From positions 2,596,415 through 2,660,414 of the forward strand of contig OU696592.1 in assembly GCA_916048095.2 (NCBI GenBank): 64,000 nt of DNA, in the 5' to 3' direction. Shown here piece after piece: positions 21,839 through 34,576 of this stretch. Each line of letters begins with the position of its first letter. Within the stretch, counting starts at the first letter, position 1. A program made the position numbers and the translations under genes. Origin of the DNA: Sacculina carcini (lineage: Eukaryota; Arthropoda; Thecostraca; Sacculinidae). A model generated the notes under the pieces. That model made no database searches and was not told where the DNA came from. It saw nothing but the letters and a program-made list of their open reading frames with translations.

Positions 21839-24800
21839 TTACGACATATTGAAGTTACACGTTGTCTCGTTCTGTTTCTGCTCCCATATCCTCCACATTT
21901 CATGCTTGGCTCTATCGGGTAGTTGTTTGCGGCATGTCTGACCTATTTCGTATTCGTTCATAATTGACACTATTAGTGCTTTTATATGCGGCTTCGCGTC
22001 GATATAACGTGAAGTATAAATGCATCTTTTCGCGACAGTAATTATCAATGTTTCTAAGTTCCTTTCAACCGGGAAAAACCTTTTTTTCTCGTTTTTCACT
22101 TGGGAACCTAGTGGCTCCAATTCCTAGTGTGTTCATTTCTTGTTGTATTTTTCTTGTAACGTGGCAGCTCCAGAAAAGCTGCAATATCGTTTCTGTGTGT
22201 GTTTTGCAGAACGTGCATGTGTGTGATTTTGTCATGCCGATCAAATATGCGGTTTTGTTTGTGTGGATGATTCTTTGTGTGATTTTGTAGTTGAAGTATT
22301 GCAAGTGTGTGTAATTTGTCACTGATTTAATGGTGTTTATACTTCCTGCTCTGTAGTGGCCAATATCTTCTATCCATTTTCTTTTCGTTCTCCCCAATTC
22401 CACTTGTGAATTATTCGTTTTATATGAAATCATGTTTTTATATGCAAATCGATTGAATTTTGTCGTATTTCTTATCATCCACCCTCGATAGGGAATGTTG
22501 GGTTGAATGTAATGACTCGAATGCTTCAGTACAGATTCCATTTTATCAATTCCTTTTAGAAGGCCAGTGTAATTGAGAGAATCAATTTTTATATTGAATT
22601 TATTCTGCATTTCCTGAAGCGTTAAAACTCTTTCATTCTTCTGTGTTTATTATATCGCCTATAAAGCGAACTCCTGCGTTATCCCATTTGTGAATTTTAC
22701 TTCTTTTATATTTCGTATAATCGGAGTACCATAAACTTTCACAGATGATGGTGCTGTCTTCCTGATTGGAGTTTTCGATAAAATATCGCCAGGCTATTAA
22801 AACGTCCTTCCAAAACTCGTTTGTTATTTTGTTTTCAATTTTTTTCAATTTTTGTGTTCCGTAATTCACTAAATCGCCGACGTCTGGAATGCTTAGCCTA
22901 GCTAAGCTAGTTCAGAGTCCGTCTGTTTCCTTCGCCAGTTTACTTATCCATCGAGCCATTATGCTGCGCATGAAAGCTACGATGTCGGTCATACATAATC
23001 CGTCTTCGCTGTAGTTCTGAATAAGTTGTCTCCGCTTTATTTTATCTGTCTTATTGTTCCATACAAATTTGAACAGAACACTTGACAATTTTTTCAGTTG
23101 ATTCTTGCTTAAACTTGGAATGGAATTGAACAAATGTACAAATTTGGATATGATAAGTGCTTTTATTATCGTTATTCTTCCTATTGGCGTTAAATTTCTC
23201 TTGCACCACAGCGCCAGCTCTAACTCTGCACTTTTCATGACTCTCTTATAGTTTTCTCTTATTCTCATATTGTCCGCGGTGTAGTGTATTCCTAGTATTT
23301 TCAGCTCTTCTACCCAATTGCTGCTTCCGGTTGGGGTAACTGGAGCATAACCACCAAGGGCAAGCAGCTTGGTTTTTGCTTGATTCAGTTTGAGTCCAGA
23401 CATCTCTGCAAATTTCACCAGTTCGTTGGTTGCATTTTCAATATTTTGGGCGTCACCTTCGAGAAATAGAACAGTATCGTCAGCATATTATGATATTTTA
23501 TTTCAACTTGATCGTGTATTTTGATTCCTCGGACGTCACTTGCTTTTGCAAGCCTGACAGCAATTAATTCTACTGCGAGGTTGAACAAATAGCCAGATAT
23601 AGGATCACCCTGTCTATTTCCGCGTTCTAGGAATATTTTTTCACCTATATATCCGTTCATGCCTATCCTGGAATAATTTCGCTTGTTGAAATAGAATAAA
23701 TTGATAAGACTTCTAAACAAAGGCCCAAAGTTATGTGCTTCTAGAATATTTTCCGTATACGTCCACGATACTGTATCAAATGCCGATTGGAAATCCGCTG
23801 CCAGGATTACGGCCGCAATTTGTTTTTTGTGTCAATGGTGGATGAGGTCAAATACCTATCTGGAGTTTTCAGCGATGTTTCTCCCTCGGATAACTTCAAA
23901 AAGTGTTGAATTTTTGCGCCAGAGTAGTCACAGGGCGGAGGAAGTACGACAGCATCGCACAACAATACCGATCCCTCAGCTGGCTAACTGCTGAACAGCT
24001 TGTTGATTATCACCGTGTTATTGCTGTGCACAACATTTGCGTATTCGGCGTGCCTAATCAACTCGCAAGCGAGGTCACGTTAAGCGCACAGCATGAGCAC
24101 AACACACGAGGCTCGACACAGTGTCTGCTGCCGCGCATATCGACCGAAACTGGAAGGCGGAGGCTGCTGTACAGTGGTGTACAGCTTTACAACAACGTCA
24201 AGGCAGACAAACTGCGAGTTGAATTCAAGTCCAAGCTGCACAAAGAGCTATTAAACCAGAGACCAATGTGACCAAATTAACGCCAAAAACACCAAGAAGC
24301 ATCATATTGACTGATTTTATCTGATTTTTATTTATTTCACCTTACCATTTCCATGCGTTCTATTGTGTTTTAGCACATTCACCAATTTTATACATTTCAT
24401 TCATCGAATTTTTATTCGAATTTCACTATGTACTTAAACGACAGAGCTAAAAAGCCATTTGTAATGGATGCTTTTGATAAATACATGATGATATATGCAG
24501 TTTGTGTTTGACTGATCAACCCTGAAATTACTTGTTTGATCCTTTCGGCAATCGTCCTTGATAAAATCTTGAAGTCTACGTTCAATAAGGATATTGGACG
24601 CCAATCTTTAATCTGGTGGCCCGTGGTACCACTCTTAGGAATCATGGTTATTGATGCCTCATTATGTGATCGTATTAATCCACCTCTTAACTGTGTTTCT
24701 TTGAACGCTTTAAGTAAGATATGGCCGATTGGGGCCCAGAATTTTTTAAAGAAACCTATAGTAAAACCATTTGGTCCTGGTGATTTACCGCTTTTCATTC

Positions 24801-26242
24801 TTGACATTGTGGCTTTTAGTTCTTCGAGCGTAATTTGTTGTTCTAAGCGAACTGCCTGCTCCCTTGTGATCTTTCGTAAAGCTTGCATATCTCGTGGATC
24901 TATTGGTGTTGTCGCCGCTGCTTTGTATGTTAACTTTATTTTGTCGCCCATCAATTTCAATATTAAAGCTTGTTCACTTACTTTTTCCCCTTCGTGATGG
25001 AAATATGTTAGTGACTTTCTGATGGCGTTTCTTTTTTCTAATGTTAAAAAATACTTTGTGCTTTTTTCACCTTGTTCATGCCAGTTACACTTTGATCTGA
25101 TTATCAGCCCCTGTACAATTTTTTCACGTTTCAGCTCCAGTCTTTGTTTTGCCTCTTCTACTCGAGCAAAATCCTGGGGACTTTTTGAAACGTTGAATTT
25201 TGCCTGTTGATCATTTATATCATCTTCCAGTTTGGCCAACTCTAGTTTCAGGATTCTTTTTCTGTGAGAGCTGTAACTGATTGTTTCCCCGCGAATCAAT
25301 CGCAGTAAGGTTTCATACAGCAGCTCCATACTAATGTTAACTCTCAAGTTGTCCACGTCCAGCTGCTTCAATTCTAACACTCTTTTTTGTGTGTTGTACA
25401 TATTAATTGTCTCTATGATGCAAGCATTTATTCTCTTCACGTATTCGTCATCGTCTAAGAGTGAGTCGTTGAATTTCCATAAACCGGGCCCTCTGTTTAC
25501 GTACGTTGCTATTTTAAGTTTTACCATTGAATGATCAGTTCTATAGCCCGGAACGATTTCACAACTTTCCACTCTGTTTGCTAAGTGGTCGCTAATAAAA
25601 AACATATCAAGTCGGCTAAATTTTAACGGTGTTTTTTTGAACCATGTATACACATTTTCGTCGTCATGCAAGTTTCTCCAAATATCAATCAGGCCGTGAT
25701 TATTTGCGATTTGCTTGAATACGTATTTCGCTTTCAAGTTGTGTTCCTTTTTGTAGTGCAGAGCATCTTTGGACTGGTTCATCGTGAAATTAAAATCACC
25801 GGCAATGATTATATGATCAGCATGTGAACATTTGCACAGTTCGTCTATTGTTTGGAAAAACGTAAGTGAATCCTCGTTTGGGCCGTAAATATTGATCAGG
25901 GCGTACGACTCTTTATCGACTAGTATTTTCACGTATACAAAATTCCCTGTGCTGGAAGTCTCGCATTCCACCTGCGTATGTGAAAAGCTCTTGTTTAAAC
26001 AGATGACAACGCCTCTAATGTTGGGGAATTTTTCACTAATCGAATGGTATCAGCTTCCATTCCATATTGAGTTGAACAACGGTATCTTTTCCTTTGTCAT
26101 ATGGGTATCTTGTAAAAATACTACGTTGTTGTCTTTTTTTTGTCTTCAAATAATTTATAACATCTCGTCTTTTCTTTACTTCGCCCAGTCCTCTACAGTT
26201 CATTGACATAATATTTAACGTGCTGCTGTTGGACCTGATCAT
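21839..26242 (-). pseudogene. Tx1/L1-like ORF2 (endonuclease-RT), interrupted
   Basis: From the 5' end: MSMNCRGLGEVKKRRDVINY opens the endonuclease (26,206 downward). A frameshift and a stop follow near 26,050-26,150. Then come IAGDFNFTMNQS, YRTDHSMVKLK, a long linker, RT motif DWRPISLLNVDFKILSR, a nested insertion (23,892-24,487), AADFQSAFDTVSW, RGNRQGDPISGYLFN, YADD at 23,476-23,487 in a shifted frame, and a C-terminal tail with CTFCKTHTETILQLFWSCH. The order and motifs fit the Tx1 branch of the L1 group. Several frameshifts and the insertion make this copy dead. Confidence 0.85.
23892..24487 (+). mobile_element. CR1-like 3' fragment nested in the Tx1-like RT
   Basis: About 595 bp in the opposite orientation to its host. 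It encodes the C-terminus of another LINE ORF2 (FCARVVTGRRKYDS, LSWLTAEQLVDYHRV, HNTRGSTQCLLPRISTETG, ending LLNQRPM at 24,271) followed by a 3' UTR ending AAATACATGATGA. Removing it rejoins the host reading frame as TAYI-RGRN, so limits are good to within the ambiguous TA at each side. It differs from the other non-LTR elements here. Confidence 0.8.
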
Positions 26243-26952
26243 TTCTTTTTGACTATTTCAACAATAAACTTTGCCGAACAAAACTTTTTAAACTGCGCTA
26301 AGGGTGCCGATATTGTAGATTGATTACGGGGAAAAATGACAGTTCGAATGAAAAATTTCGCCTCCAGGTATTTGTGCGTAACCATGTGTGCCATATTTCT
26401 GATTTTTTGTGTGTGAGGTGCCTGAGTGTACCTTCGTTTGTAAGGTGTCTGGGTATGCCCATATGCTCCAGTTGTCGACGTGTAATGATCTGCTTGAGGT
26501 GTCTGGGTGCGCTTGTGTTGTCGATGTACAGGTGTGTGTTGGTGTACGTGTATAGTGTCATGTAAGTGCGTGTGTCAGGAAGTATATGTAGTGTAAAAGT
26601 GTAGTTAAGAATGGTTATGGCTAGTTCGTGCGTGGTATCAGCAAAAACGTCGCGCCCGACCGTCTATGACTTGTACCTTGAGGAGTATTGTAGTGAGCAA
26701 CTAGATACCAACCGTCACTTTCTTTAATATTATATGACTATGGATGTGTTGCGAATATGCGTATTTCTCCAATTCTATGCCTTGCTGAAGTTACATTTTG
26801 CAACTTATATGTCCAGGAGTATACGATGCCTGTACTGTCAACGAATGTTCAGCTATGCAATCTTAGTCGGTGCATTGGACGGTTTATGCTATATTATTAC
26901 TCAAGGATTATATTATGCTGCTAAATGCAGAACTTTCTATCGTTATCTGTGC
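26243..26952. other. Spacer between ORF1 and ORF2 of the Tx1-like element
   Basis: No gene. It contains loosely repeated GGTGTCTGGGT words at 26,415-26,520 and TG-rich sequence. Its position between the two minus-strand ORFs suggests it is internal to the element. Confidence 0.45.
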
Positions 26953-27815
26953 TTATATGCTCGCAATAAGCTCGGTCAACTTACTTTCCTCGGGGATTCT
27001 CATCGCGTTTGACTCTTTCGTAACTTTGCAGTATGCGACTGCGTTTCTGGTGAACACAGTGTACAGTCGTTCTTTTCTTCTCAACTGCAGTAGGTTGTTG
27101 AAGATCTGTCGATTTCGTTGTGTGAGCAGTTCGTTCATGTAGATCCGCGGTCGACTCGCTCCTCGCTGGGCTTGCATGAAACGCATTTCATATATCATCT
27201 TCTTTGTTCCCACTCGGGTGAACTCGCAAATAACTTCATTTTTTCCGTACAATCTTTTGACTTCCTTGAAATCTTCCTTTTTCAGAACAATTTCCGGTAG
27301 TGATTCCTTTAAGCTGTCTAGAATCGTTTCCTCGAGTTGTTGGTATGTTTCAGCGGACTGTCGATCTCCGAACTGTTCGGATGTCAATATCAGCGTTGAA
27401 GCATTTGCTCGATATTCGATTTGTTCTGTACTTCTTTTTAGAGCCGAGTTTTCTTCCTGGCTTGTCCGTAACTGTCGCTCTAATTCAGCTATTTTTCATC
27501 TTTATCGTGCAGCTCGCTTTCCAGCATTTCCATTCGCCGCACCATGTAGTCAAATTTTGTTTCGAATTTTTCTACTATCAGTTGGGTGGATGATCGGATC
27601 AGGTTTTCGAGCTTTCCGGTGTCTCCGTCGACAGTCAACTCAGCTTGCTTTGACGGTTGTTGTGGTGATTTTTTGCTCCTTTTTCGCTTTTTTGCACTTG
27701 TTTTGCTTGACACCGCAACTATGCTTTTCATTGCCGTCAGCGTGAGTTGCTTGTTCGCAGCACTAGCTGTTTCACTCGAGCGTTCGTCACAATCCTCGCT
27801 CGAACTCATGATCAT
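26953..27815 (-). pseudogene. Tx1/L1-like ORF1 (coiled coil and nucleic-acid-binding domain)
   Basis: ORF1 proteins of this group coat element RNA. The N-terminus is Ser/Lys-rich with a KKRKRSKK basic patch. A predicted coiled coil follows (EKFETKFDYMVRRMEML onward). The domain after it has VICEFTRVGTKKMIYEMRF and IYMNELLTQRNRQIFNNLL, typical of Tx1-type ORF1. A single-base frameshift in an A-run near 27,490 splits the frame. The pair ORF1-ORF2 on the same strand supports one element spanning about 21.8-27.9 kb. Confidence 0.75.
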
Positions 27816-28037
27816 GAGCTCAAGGTCAATTTATAAACACACTACTGTTGTTCACTACACTGGAATATTACTGGGCGCGTTGTTACACTGAAACTATGGT
27901 CGCATAAGCACGTCCGACCACAACCACGGTTCACACACGAATGAATTAATGTGCTTTAGCTTTCAATAGACTGGGCGGTGCCGTGTGGTCCTAGAGGTCG
28001 GTGCACTCCAAAACACAAATAAATAAGCAAACAAACA

Positions 28038-28267
28038 GTCGCACTCGACCGTTTGAAGCCGGCATTTCCCGAGAGGAGCCAAACCTCCAGCTCACCACTG
28101 CCGCTTTCAGCCCAAACTTCTCAAGGCGCCGCTGATGCAGCTGCGGTTCCCACGTCAGTAACGGAGTCGCCTGCTCCTGCTGGCACATCACACACACTCC
28201 GGCCTCCCTGAATTGTTTGGTCCAAGCGCGCCAGACCAATTCGCGCCCCAAGTCGTTTTCAGTAGTC
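28038..28267 (+). pseudogene. Gypsy pol C-terminal fragment, same family as G1
   Basis: Begins VALDRLKPAFPERSQ, equivalent to VAVDRLKPAHLERSD in G1, runs through a Ser/Pro-rich stretch to a stop near 28,211, and resumes in another frame as IVWSKRARPIRAPSRF before the polypurine tract. Only the last 75 or so codons of the element remain. Confidence 0.75.
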
Positions 28268-28290
28268 GGTGCCTCGCACCTGGGGGGAAA

Positions 28291-28679
28291 TGTGGCCTCC
28301 GCGCCACTATTGTATTGTGATATTATTTATTTGTATATGTGTTGCTTCATTTTTGGTTTCCGAGGTGCGTTTTTAGTCAGTCGTTGAATACACAGTTGCG
28401 TGTTATTATCGTTTGTAGGCGTTCCTATGTGGTGCGCCACGTGTAACTGCGTCTCGCGCCACATGGCGGTACCTGCCAGAAGCGCAGTGTCCTGTGCTGC
28501 TTGTCCTGTATGCCTGTGTGTCGTGTTGTGTTCATTCGTGATTTTACGTGTTTGATCTTGTGTGTATGTTTGTCCGTACTTGTCTTGCTCGTTCCTTGTT
28601 GTATGCACAGTCCGTCCGTCCAAAGCACTCACGTTGTAAATTTGTGTCGCTCCGTGGCGAGCCAAACGCCACACCTACA
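28291..28679 (+). repeat. Gypsy 3' LTR, same family as the G1 LTR
   Basis: Preceded by a polypurine tract (GGGGGGAAA, 28,282-28,290). It begins TGTGGCCTCCGCGCC and ends CGCCACACCTACA (389 bp). The TG...CA ends, size and terminal words agree with 834-1231. The element upstream is lost except for the pol tail. Confidence 0.7.
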
Positions 28680-29339
28680 ATATAAAAGAAAAAATATGCG
28701 TGTGTCTGTCCCACCAGCCTTGGTCCGATTTCAGCCAGCTAAAATTAAGGTTAAATATCATACCCAAAAATTATTCTTAAAACGTGTGAAATTGACGACA
28801 TTATAATGTGCATAATACATTCTATGCATTCTAATCATTTGAGCCAGGGACGATCAAAATTCATAATCTTTTCTCAATATTTCTCCACAACCTATTATCA
28901 CTCATCTAAATTGATTATGTAATTGTGTTGTTGTGTAATTTTCTTCTAGAATACGGTATAATGTGTAGGTCTTCAAAGTATACTGTGAAAGATCTACGGG
29001 GGTGTGAAGTGAAAATGATAAAGTCAAAATGACCCATGAAAACGCGAAAATTTTGGTCAATATTGTGACATATACCTCTCATAAACCATCAATAGCATAG
29101 CTATAAAAATTATACCGCCGTGTACAGAAGTTTTTTTTCCATGAACAGACTAATAATTCATACCCAAAAATAATTTACAAATGTGTCAAATCACAATTTC
29201 CATAAAAAATTGTACTTAAGTATCGGACGACCAAAGTTCATTACATTTTTCACGGTTTCTTTACTGACTAAGTCTTCAGCTTTGTGTCATTAATTGAGGA
29301 CGTGTTTCGGTAGCTCTGTGTTTGTGAATTGGTGAAGTG
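28680..29339 (+). other. No gene seen; probable 5' region of LINE D
   Basis: AT-rich. Words such as ACCGCCGTGTACAGAAG resemble the AT-rich repeats at 52.4-53.5 kb. It leads into ORF1 of the LINE at 29,340. Confidence 0.35.
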
Positions 29340-30104
29340 ATGGCAAAGGCGGCAAGTACTTCGGAACTGAGACAGGCACTTATAGACTATCTGAAAAGTG
29401 AAGATGTTTTGAGTATAATGAGAGAAATTATTGTGGCTCCGGCAGTTGAGGCTGCTGTGTCAGCGGTGCTGCATACCAGGAACGATGAAATTTCTGCTCT
29501 TAAAGTGGAGCTAACAGAGGCGCAGGGTAGAATCTGCATACTGGAGCAGAGCAGCAGATGCAAAAACATCAGTGTCATGGGTATCACCGAAGTTGAAGGT
29601 GAAAATCCAATGCAAACAGTCGATGAACTTGCTTTGAGCATTGGAGTCAACCTCGCAGAAGATTACATTGAAGGAGTTCACCGGATTGGCAACCGAACTG
29701 AAGGTAAATCTCGACCTCTCCTGGTCAAACTTGAGAGATAACCCAAGCAATTCCACAAAGCCAGGTCAATGTTGAAGAACTCATCGACGAAAAAACATGT
29801 CTATATAAACGATCACTTGACTGCGAACAACATTAAATTGGCATATGACCTGCGGCAAATGCGAAAAAACGGAAAAATTTACGCGGTATGGAGCGACCAT
29901 TCTGGCATATTCATGCGGATTACTGAGCGCGCCCGTGCGGTGAAGGTCAAGTCAATGACCGAGGCCCAATCACACATCGGGCCAGTTAGTACAGCGACAG
30001 AAACAACGGGTCCAGGTTTGCCACAAAGTCATCAGTCGACTGTTGAACCAAACCAAGCCGTGCGTACAAGGAATGTCGCAAGGAAAAACAATCGTAAAAG
30101 TTGA
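29340..30104 (+). pseudogene. ORF1 of LINE D (CR1/L2-like), one in-frame stop
   Basis: L1-ORF1-like protein: a short helical N-terminus (SELRQALIDYLKSEDV), a likely coiled coil (EISALKVELTEAQGRICILE), an RRM-like section (ISVMGITEVEGENPM, EGVHRIGNR, RPLLVKLER) and a C-terminal section (YINDHLTANNIKLAYDLR). One in-frame TAA at 29,739 splits an otherwise single frame ending at 30,104. Unit B keeps only the last part, because the tandem duplication begins at 29,925 inside this ORF. Confidence 0.7.
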
Positions 30105-30189
30105 GCCAAGCTGATGTATCCATCGCAGTATATTGCATGGAACACACGATTGTGTCAATCTATTAGTCTTATTCACTCGTTAATTAGAA

Positions 30190-30560
30190 AAATATCGCCT
30201 TATAGCCGATCATTTCTGTCTGTTTGCGTATGCTTTTGCTTGTGACAATGTGCGAATGTGTGTGTGCGTGTGTGAGAGTGTGTCTGCATGAATTTAAAAG
30301 AGGAACAATTTGTGTGTGCGTGCGTGTGTATGCGTGTGAAATATGTTGATGTCCTTATGCGTTCAAGTGTATGAAACGTACTGTTTGTGTGTGTGAGTGT
30401 GTGCGTGTGTGTGAACCATATCCTTGCCCTCAAGTTGTAGTGTGTATGTGGGCATGTGTGACTGAGCCAAGTGTGTGTGTACATATGTGGGGGTGGATGC
30501 ATACATGTGTAAGTTGTGAGGTGGGTTGCGGGTGCTCTTGTGTATCATTGAGGGATCTAG
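30190..30560 (+). repeat. TG-rich spacer between ORF1 and ORF2 of LINE D
   Basis: Degenerate TGTG/GCGTGTG sequence between the two ORFs. The histidine/threonine-rich ORFs read on the minus strand here are repeat artefacts. It repeats in unit B at about 46,120-46,490. Confidence 0.6.
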
Positions 30561-30575
30561 TGAAACATCTTGACA

Positions 30576-33453
30576 ATGGTTGATGTGAACACAGATTATG
30601 CTGACATCGATGAGACAAACAACCTTAATGTGGAAAATAATAATTTTGACGTATATGACATTGACACCTTTAACTGCATGTTCCGAAACACGAAGGGATT
30701 TATGACACTTCATTTGAATGCACGTAGTTTTAATAAGCACATTGCACATCTAACATTCTTCTTGAGTGATCTTGAAGTAAATATCGATGTAGTTGCCATA
30801 TCAGAAACATGGGTGAACGACACTTCGATTGATTTTTGTTGTATGGCGGGATATCAAGTGTTTCACCAGATACGTCAGAACAGAAGAGTAGGTGGCGTAG
30901 CCGTATTTGTCAAAAACATGCAGCAAGCCAGACACATACATCGTCTCAGTGTAGGAATACCTGACTTGATGGAAGTGATCACGGTGTATATCTCTGTTAA
31001 GAGCAAAGTAATTAGAATGTCTTGCGTCTACCGTCCTCCGGGCACACCTATCAACACGTTCACTGAAGAAATGAAAATTAATTAATGAATTAGTCGATAA
31101 TTCGAACAGCCATAATTAGATGATTATGGGCGATTTCAATATAAGCTTGCTGAACTCTGACGACCACTTGCCAACTCGGATTTTCATTAACGATATGACA
31201 AGTAATTGGTTTCTTCCACTGATCAGGTCAGTGACTAGAGCATCGACCAAATCAAACACTGTGATTGATAATATATTCACAAATTGTGTGACCAGCTCAC
31301 TATCAAGTGGCGTAATCTGCGAAGACATTTCTGACCACTTCCCGATATTTACACTGTAGAATGAACCTGATTCTACGCAAAAAGAAAGTACTTTTTTGAA
31401 AAGACGATATTCTACAAAAAGGCTGCAACGAATCAATCATGAACTGGAACAAACAACCTGGGACGTTATACAAGGCGATGATATAAATGTGTCATACGAA
31501 TTTTTCCTCAGTCTTTACCTTCAGTTAGTAAATAAGCATATGCCGATGTATGAAGCTAAGAACAAAATTGCTCAGCATAAACCGTGATAACTAAAGGCAT
31601 AAATTATCGAGCTGTACCAAGCGCCACATGTACGCAAACTTTCTCGTGACAAAAAATGAAGTTGATAAAGAGTCTTACATTGTGTACAAGAATGCATTGA
31701 CTAAAATCGTCAATAAAAGTAAGCAGCTGTACTATCGCAAGCTATTTGCGCAAAGATCGGTTTCGGCCGAGGTGGAATGGGCGAAAATTTAAAGAGAAAT
31801 CAACATGGTACCGCAAAAGAAAATTAAAATTAATAAGATTGGAAATGATAATGGTCCATCCGATAGATCACAGACGATACCTGATTCTCTCAACGACTAC
31901 TTTTTCAACGTCGGAACAGATTTGTCGGAGAAATTACCATTGCTGACTATAAACTCCTTAAAACATGTGGAATCAATAAGCCACACTATGTTCATTGGTC
32001 CTACAACCGAATGGGAAATACTGAATATTATCCATCACAGTAAGGGACAACTATCCACCGATTGCAACAACATAAGCATGAACCTAGTCAAACATTCTTC
32101 AATACATTTATCCCGACCGCTGGCATATCTCTTCAACTTGTCCATTGCACAAGGTGTGTTCCCAACGCTGATGAAAACCGCCAAGATAATTCCTGTTCAC
32201 AAGTCAGGGGACAGGACTGATAAAAGCAACTACCGTCCGATATCGATACTTGATACATTCTCCAAAATATTTGAAAAATTATTCAATGATAGGTTACAAA
32301 AATTGATTGCTAAAAACCATGTTATCAACGAAAACCAATACGGGTTTCGATCAAATGTGGGTACGTCTCACGCTATCCTAGACGTGATAAATGAAATCAC
32401 CGATGGTTTTGAGAAAAAAGAGAAGATAATTGGTGTAATGCTCGATCTCAAGAAGGCATTTGATACTGTAAACCACGATATTCTCAAAGCAAAACTACAA
32501 TGTTATGGCTTGCGTGGCATATCCCATAGCTGGTTGTCATCGTATCTTTCAGAAAGGAGTCAGTACGTGTCACTAGAAGGTGAACTATCTATGCAAAAAA
32601 CGCTGAAATGTGGAGTGCCTCTGGGATCGGTATTTAGTCCAACACTTTTTTATTGTATATAAATGACATATTCAACGTAACACACATGTGTAAAATGATT
32701 GTTTTTGCAGACGACACCAATTTGTTTTTAGAGACAGAAATTACTTAGAAACTAGTAAACGAACATTAAATGTAAAAAAATCCTGTTACGTATCGTTCAG
32801 TTTACAAGATGAACCACACGAGGGGACTATAAAATTGGGAAACAATGTTATTGAAAAAAGGGAACAAGCGAAATTTTTGGGTGTTTTCATTGATAGCAAA
32901 CTAAATTGGAAACATCACATACACAATGTATCATCTCAATTAAGCAGAATAAACTTCATACTCAATAAAACACGGCACATATTTGATACAAAAACAAAGA
33001 CGCTGTTATACAACACATACTTTAAATCACATCTGCAGTATTGCTGTGAAGCATGGGGCAACACATATCAATCCAATTTATAGCCAATTTCAATTACCCA
33101 AAGAAAAGCAATAAGACTCATAAACAATACACATTACCATGACAACACTTCACATTTCTTCAAGAAAACTCCACATTTTGAAATTCAGTGACCAAATCAA
33201 ATTCAGCACACTAGCAAAAATGTTTAGTGCTTTTCATTACCAATTACCTACGAATATACAGAGCAAATTTGTACTGAATCACAGACATGCGGATAAATTT
33301 GCTCTGTCCTACACACGTACAAGAGCAAGAAACATTTCCTTCTTTCATCAGGGTGTCAAACTTTGGAATCGATTGCAAGTTTTCCTTGAAAAATACCTTG
33401 CGATGTCAGCATTCAAGAAGCATATCAAAGCAGAATTCCTGAAACATTACTGA
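30576..33453 (+). pseudogene. ORF2 of LINE D (endonuclease and RT), unit A
   Basis: ATG at 30,576. Endonuclease blocks: AISETWVND, SCVYRPPGTP, MGDFNISLLNS and SDHFPIF. RT blocks: IIPVHKSGDRTDKSNYRPIS, LDLKKAFDTVNHD, GVPLGSVFSP (Leu where Gln is usual) and VFADDTNLF at 32,701. The C-terminal part includes HLQYCCEAWGN. Stops occur at about 31,083, 31,357, 31,585, 32,660 and 33,080, with frame changes between blocks, so it is dead. The 3' end has AATAAATGATGATGATGATGA near 33,700, the short-repeat tail typical of CR1/L2-type LINEs. Confidence 0.85.
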
Positions 33454-33714
33454 TCCCTTTATATGTCGTGATAGTTGATCTCAATGGGAGCACCGACGAC
33501 CCACATGATTTGTGCTTAAAACCTTCGAATTATCTACGTTCTGTGTCATCTTACCCACATATTACGCTATGTCTATGTGTTATATAGTTTTTGTACGGTT
33601 TGTTTGTATGTTGATCGCGGGCTACACAATCCTTTCGGATTATCATGGCCTGCCGTCTGTGTATTGTATGAGTGAAATTGTGTATTGTGAAAAGCAAAAT
33701 AAATGATGATGATG

Positions 33715-34281
33715 ATGACTAACTGCTAACTGTATCTCACCCATTTAAATATATTTAACCATCATGTTGAAAATTTTGCCTACCACGATACGGTATAGTT
33801 CCTTAATTTTTTCAAGCGTACTTTAAAAATTACGCTGGTTTAAAGTCAAAATGACCTGTTGCAAATTTTTAAAAGAAAGGCCCTCATTTGGACACATATT
33901 TTACCTTAACCATTTGGTTGATATAAATCAAAAATATACCAACATGTAGGAATTTGTGGTTGACGCTAAATGTGTAAGTGCTGTATCGAAAATGAATCGA
34001 AAAGGTTCAATAACATTAGATTGATAACATTTGTTTTAACGAATTTTTTCCAGGCCCTCGCCTCCTGCAAAGGCAGCATATTACAGCATGTACTTTAGAA
34101 CGCTAAACCTAACCTAACCCAAAGTCTATGAAAAATATAGAAACGTTTTTGCGCGTTTTTAAGCGTTTTTTATATAAATTAGCTCAATTTAATGCTCTTG
34201 AATCCTTACGCAGCCTAGACCGGAATGTTTACCTGCTACAATATTCAGCTTAACAATTTTCACGAAAAAATTCAATAAATG
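33715..34281. other. AT-rich non-coding DNA of unit A, left of the Harbinger
   Basis: No gene. Matches unit B at 49,670-50,232. It contains CTAAACCTAACCTAACCC at 34,102, too short to be a telomeric array. Confidence 0.6.
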
Positions 34282-34284
34282 TAA

Positions 34285-34310
34285 AGCCGTGGTCACACGA
34301 GGCCAATTGT
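34285..34310 (+). repeat. Harbinger left terminal inverted repeat
   Basis: Begins AGCCGTGGTCACACGAGG and ends CCAATTGT. One mismatch to the right TIR (T for C at position 6). Adjacent target copy TAA at 34,282-34,284. Confidence 0.9.
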
Positions 34311-34312
34311 CC

Positions 34313-34356
34313 GAGGCACCTTTCGACATATATTAATATATGTCGAAAGGTGCCTC
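34313..34356. repeat. 44-bp near-perfect palindrome at the left edge of the PLE array
   Basis: Inverted repeat starting GAGGCACCTTTCGACATA, mirrored in its right half. The right half equals the 3' part of the hammerhead-like motif at 35,779 and 37,269 (stem II, GAAA and stem III region). An inverted piece of the terminal motif at the array edge fits PLE insertion structures. It begins two bases after the Harbinger TIR. Confidence 0.75.
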
Positions 34357-34508
34357 GGGCAAAAATGAGTTTTTCGGTACTACTGGGAAAGCTCTCTGAG
34401 AACCAGAAGAATCTGGTGAGACGTATAGAGAAATGTACATACAAAAGAAACAACACAGAAAATGCTGTAGAATTTAACAGAGCATGCATTACAAATGGCC
34501 TACTTCCA

Positions 34509-34510
<2 letters not shown>

Positions 34511-34574
<64 letters not shown>
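34511..34574. repeat. (TA)n microsatellite inside PLE unit 1
   Basis: 64 bp of pure TA, translated as an Ile-Tyr repeat joining the two ends of the deleted PLE protein. Confidence 0.95.

Positions 34575-34576
<2 letters not shown>

Noticed and set aside
30363-30749. His/Thr-rich minus-strand ORF in LINE D (and at 46,293)
   Set aside because: TG-rich spacer artefact read antisense; the plus strand carries the endonuclease start.
34100-34120. CCTAACCTAACC telomere-like sequence (also in unit B near 50,050)
   Set aside because: Only two to three units, not an array; not evidence of a telomere.
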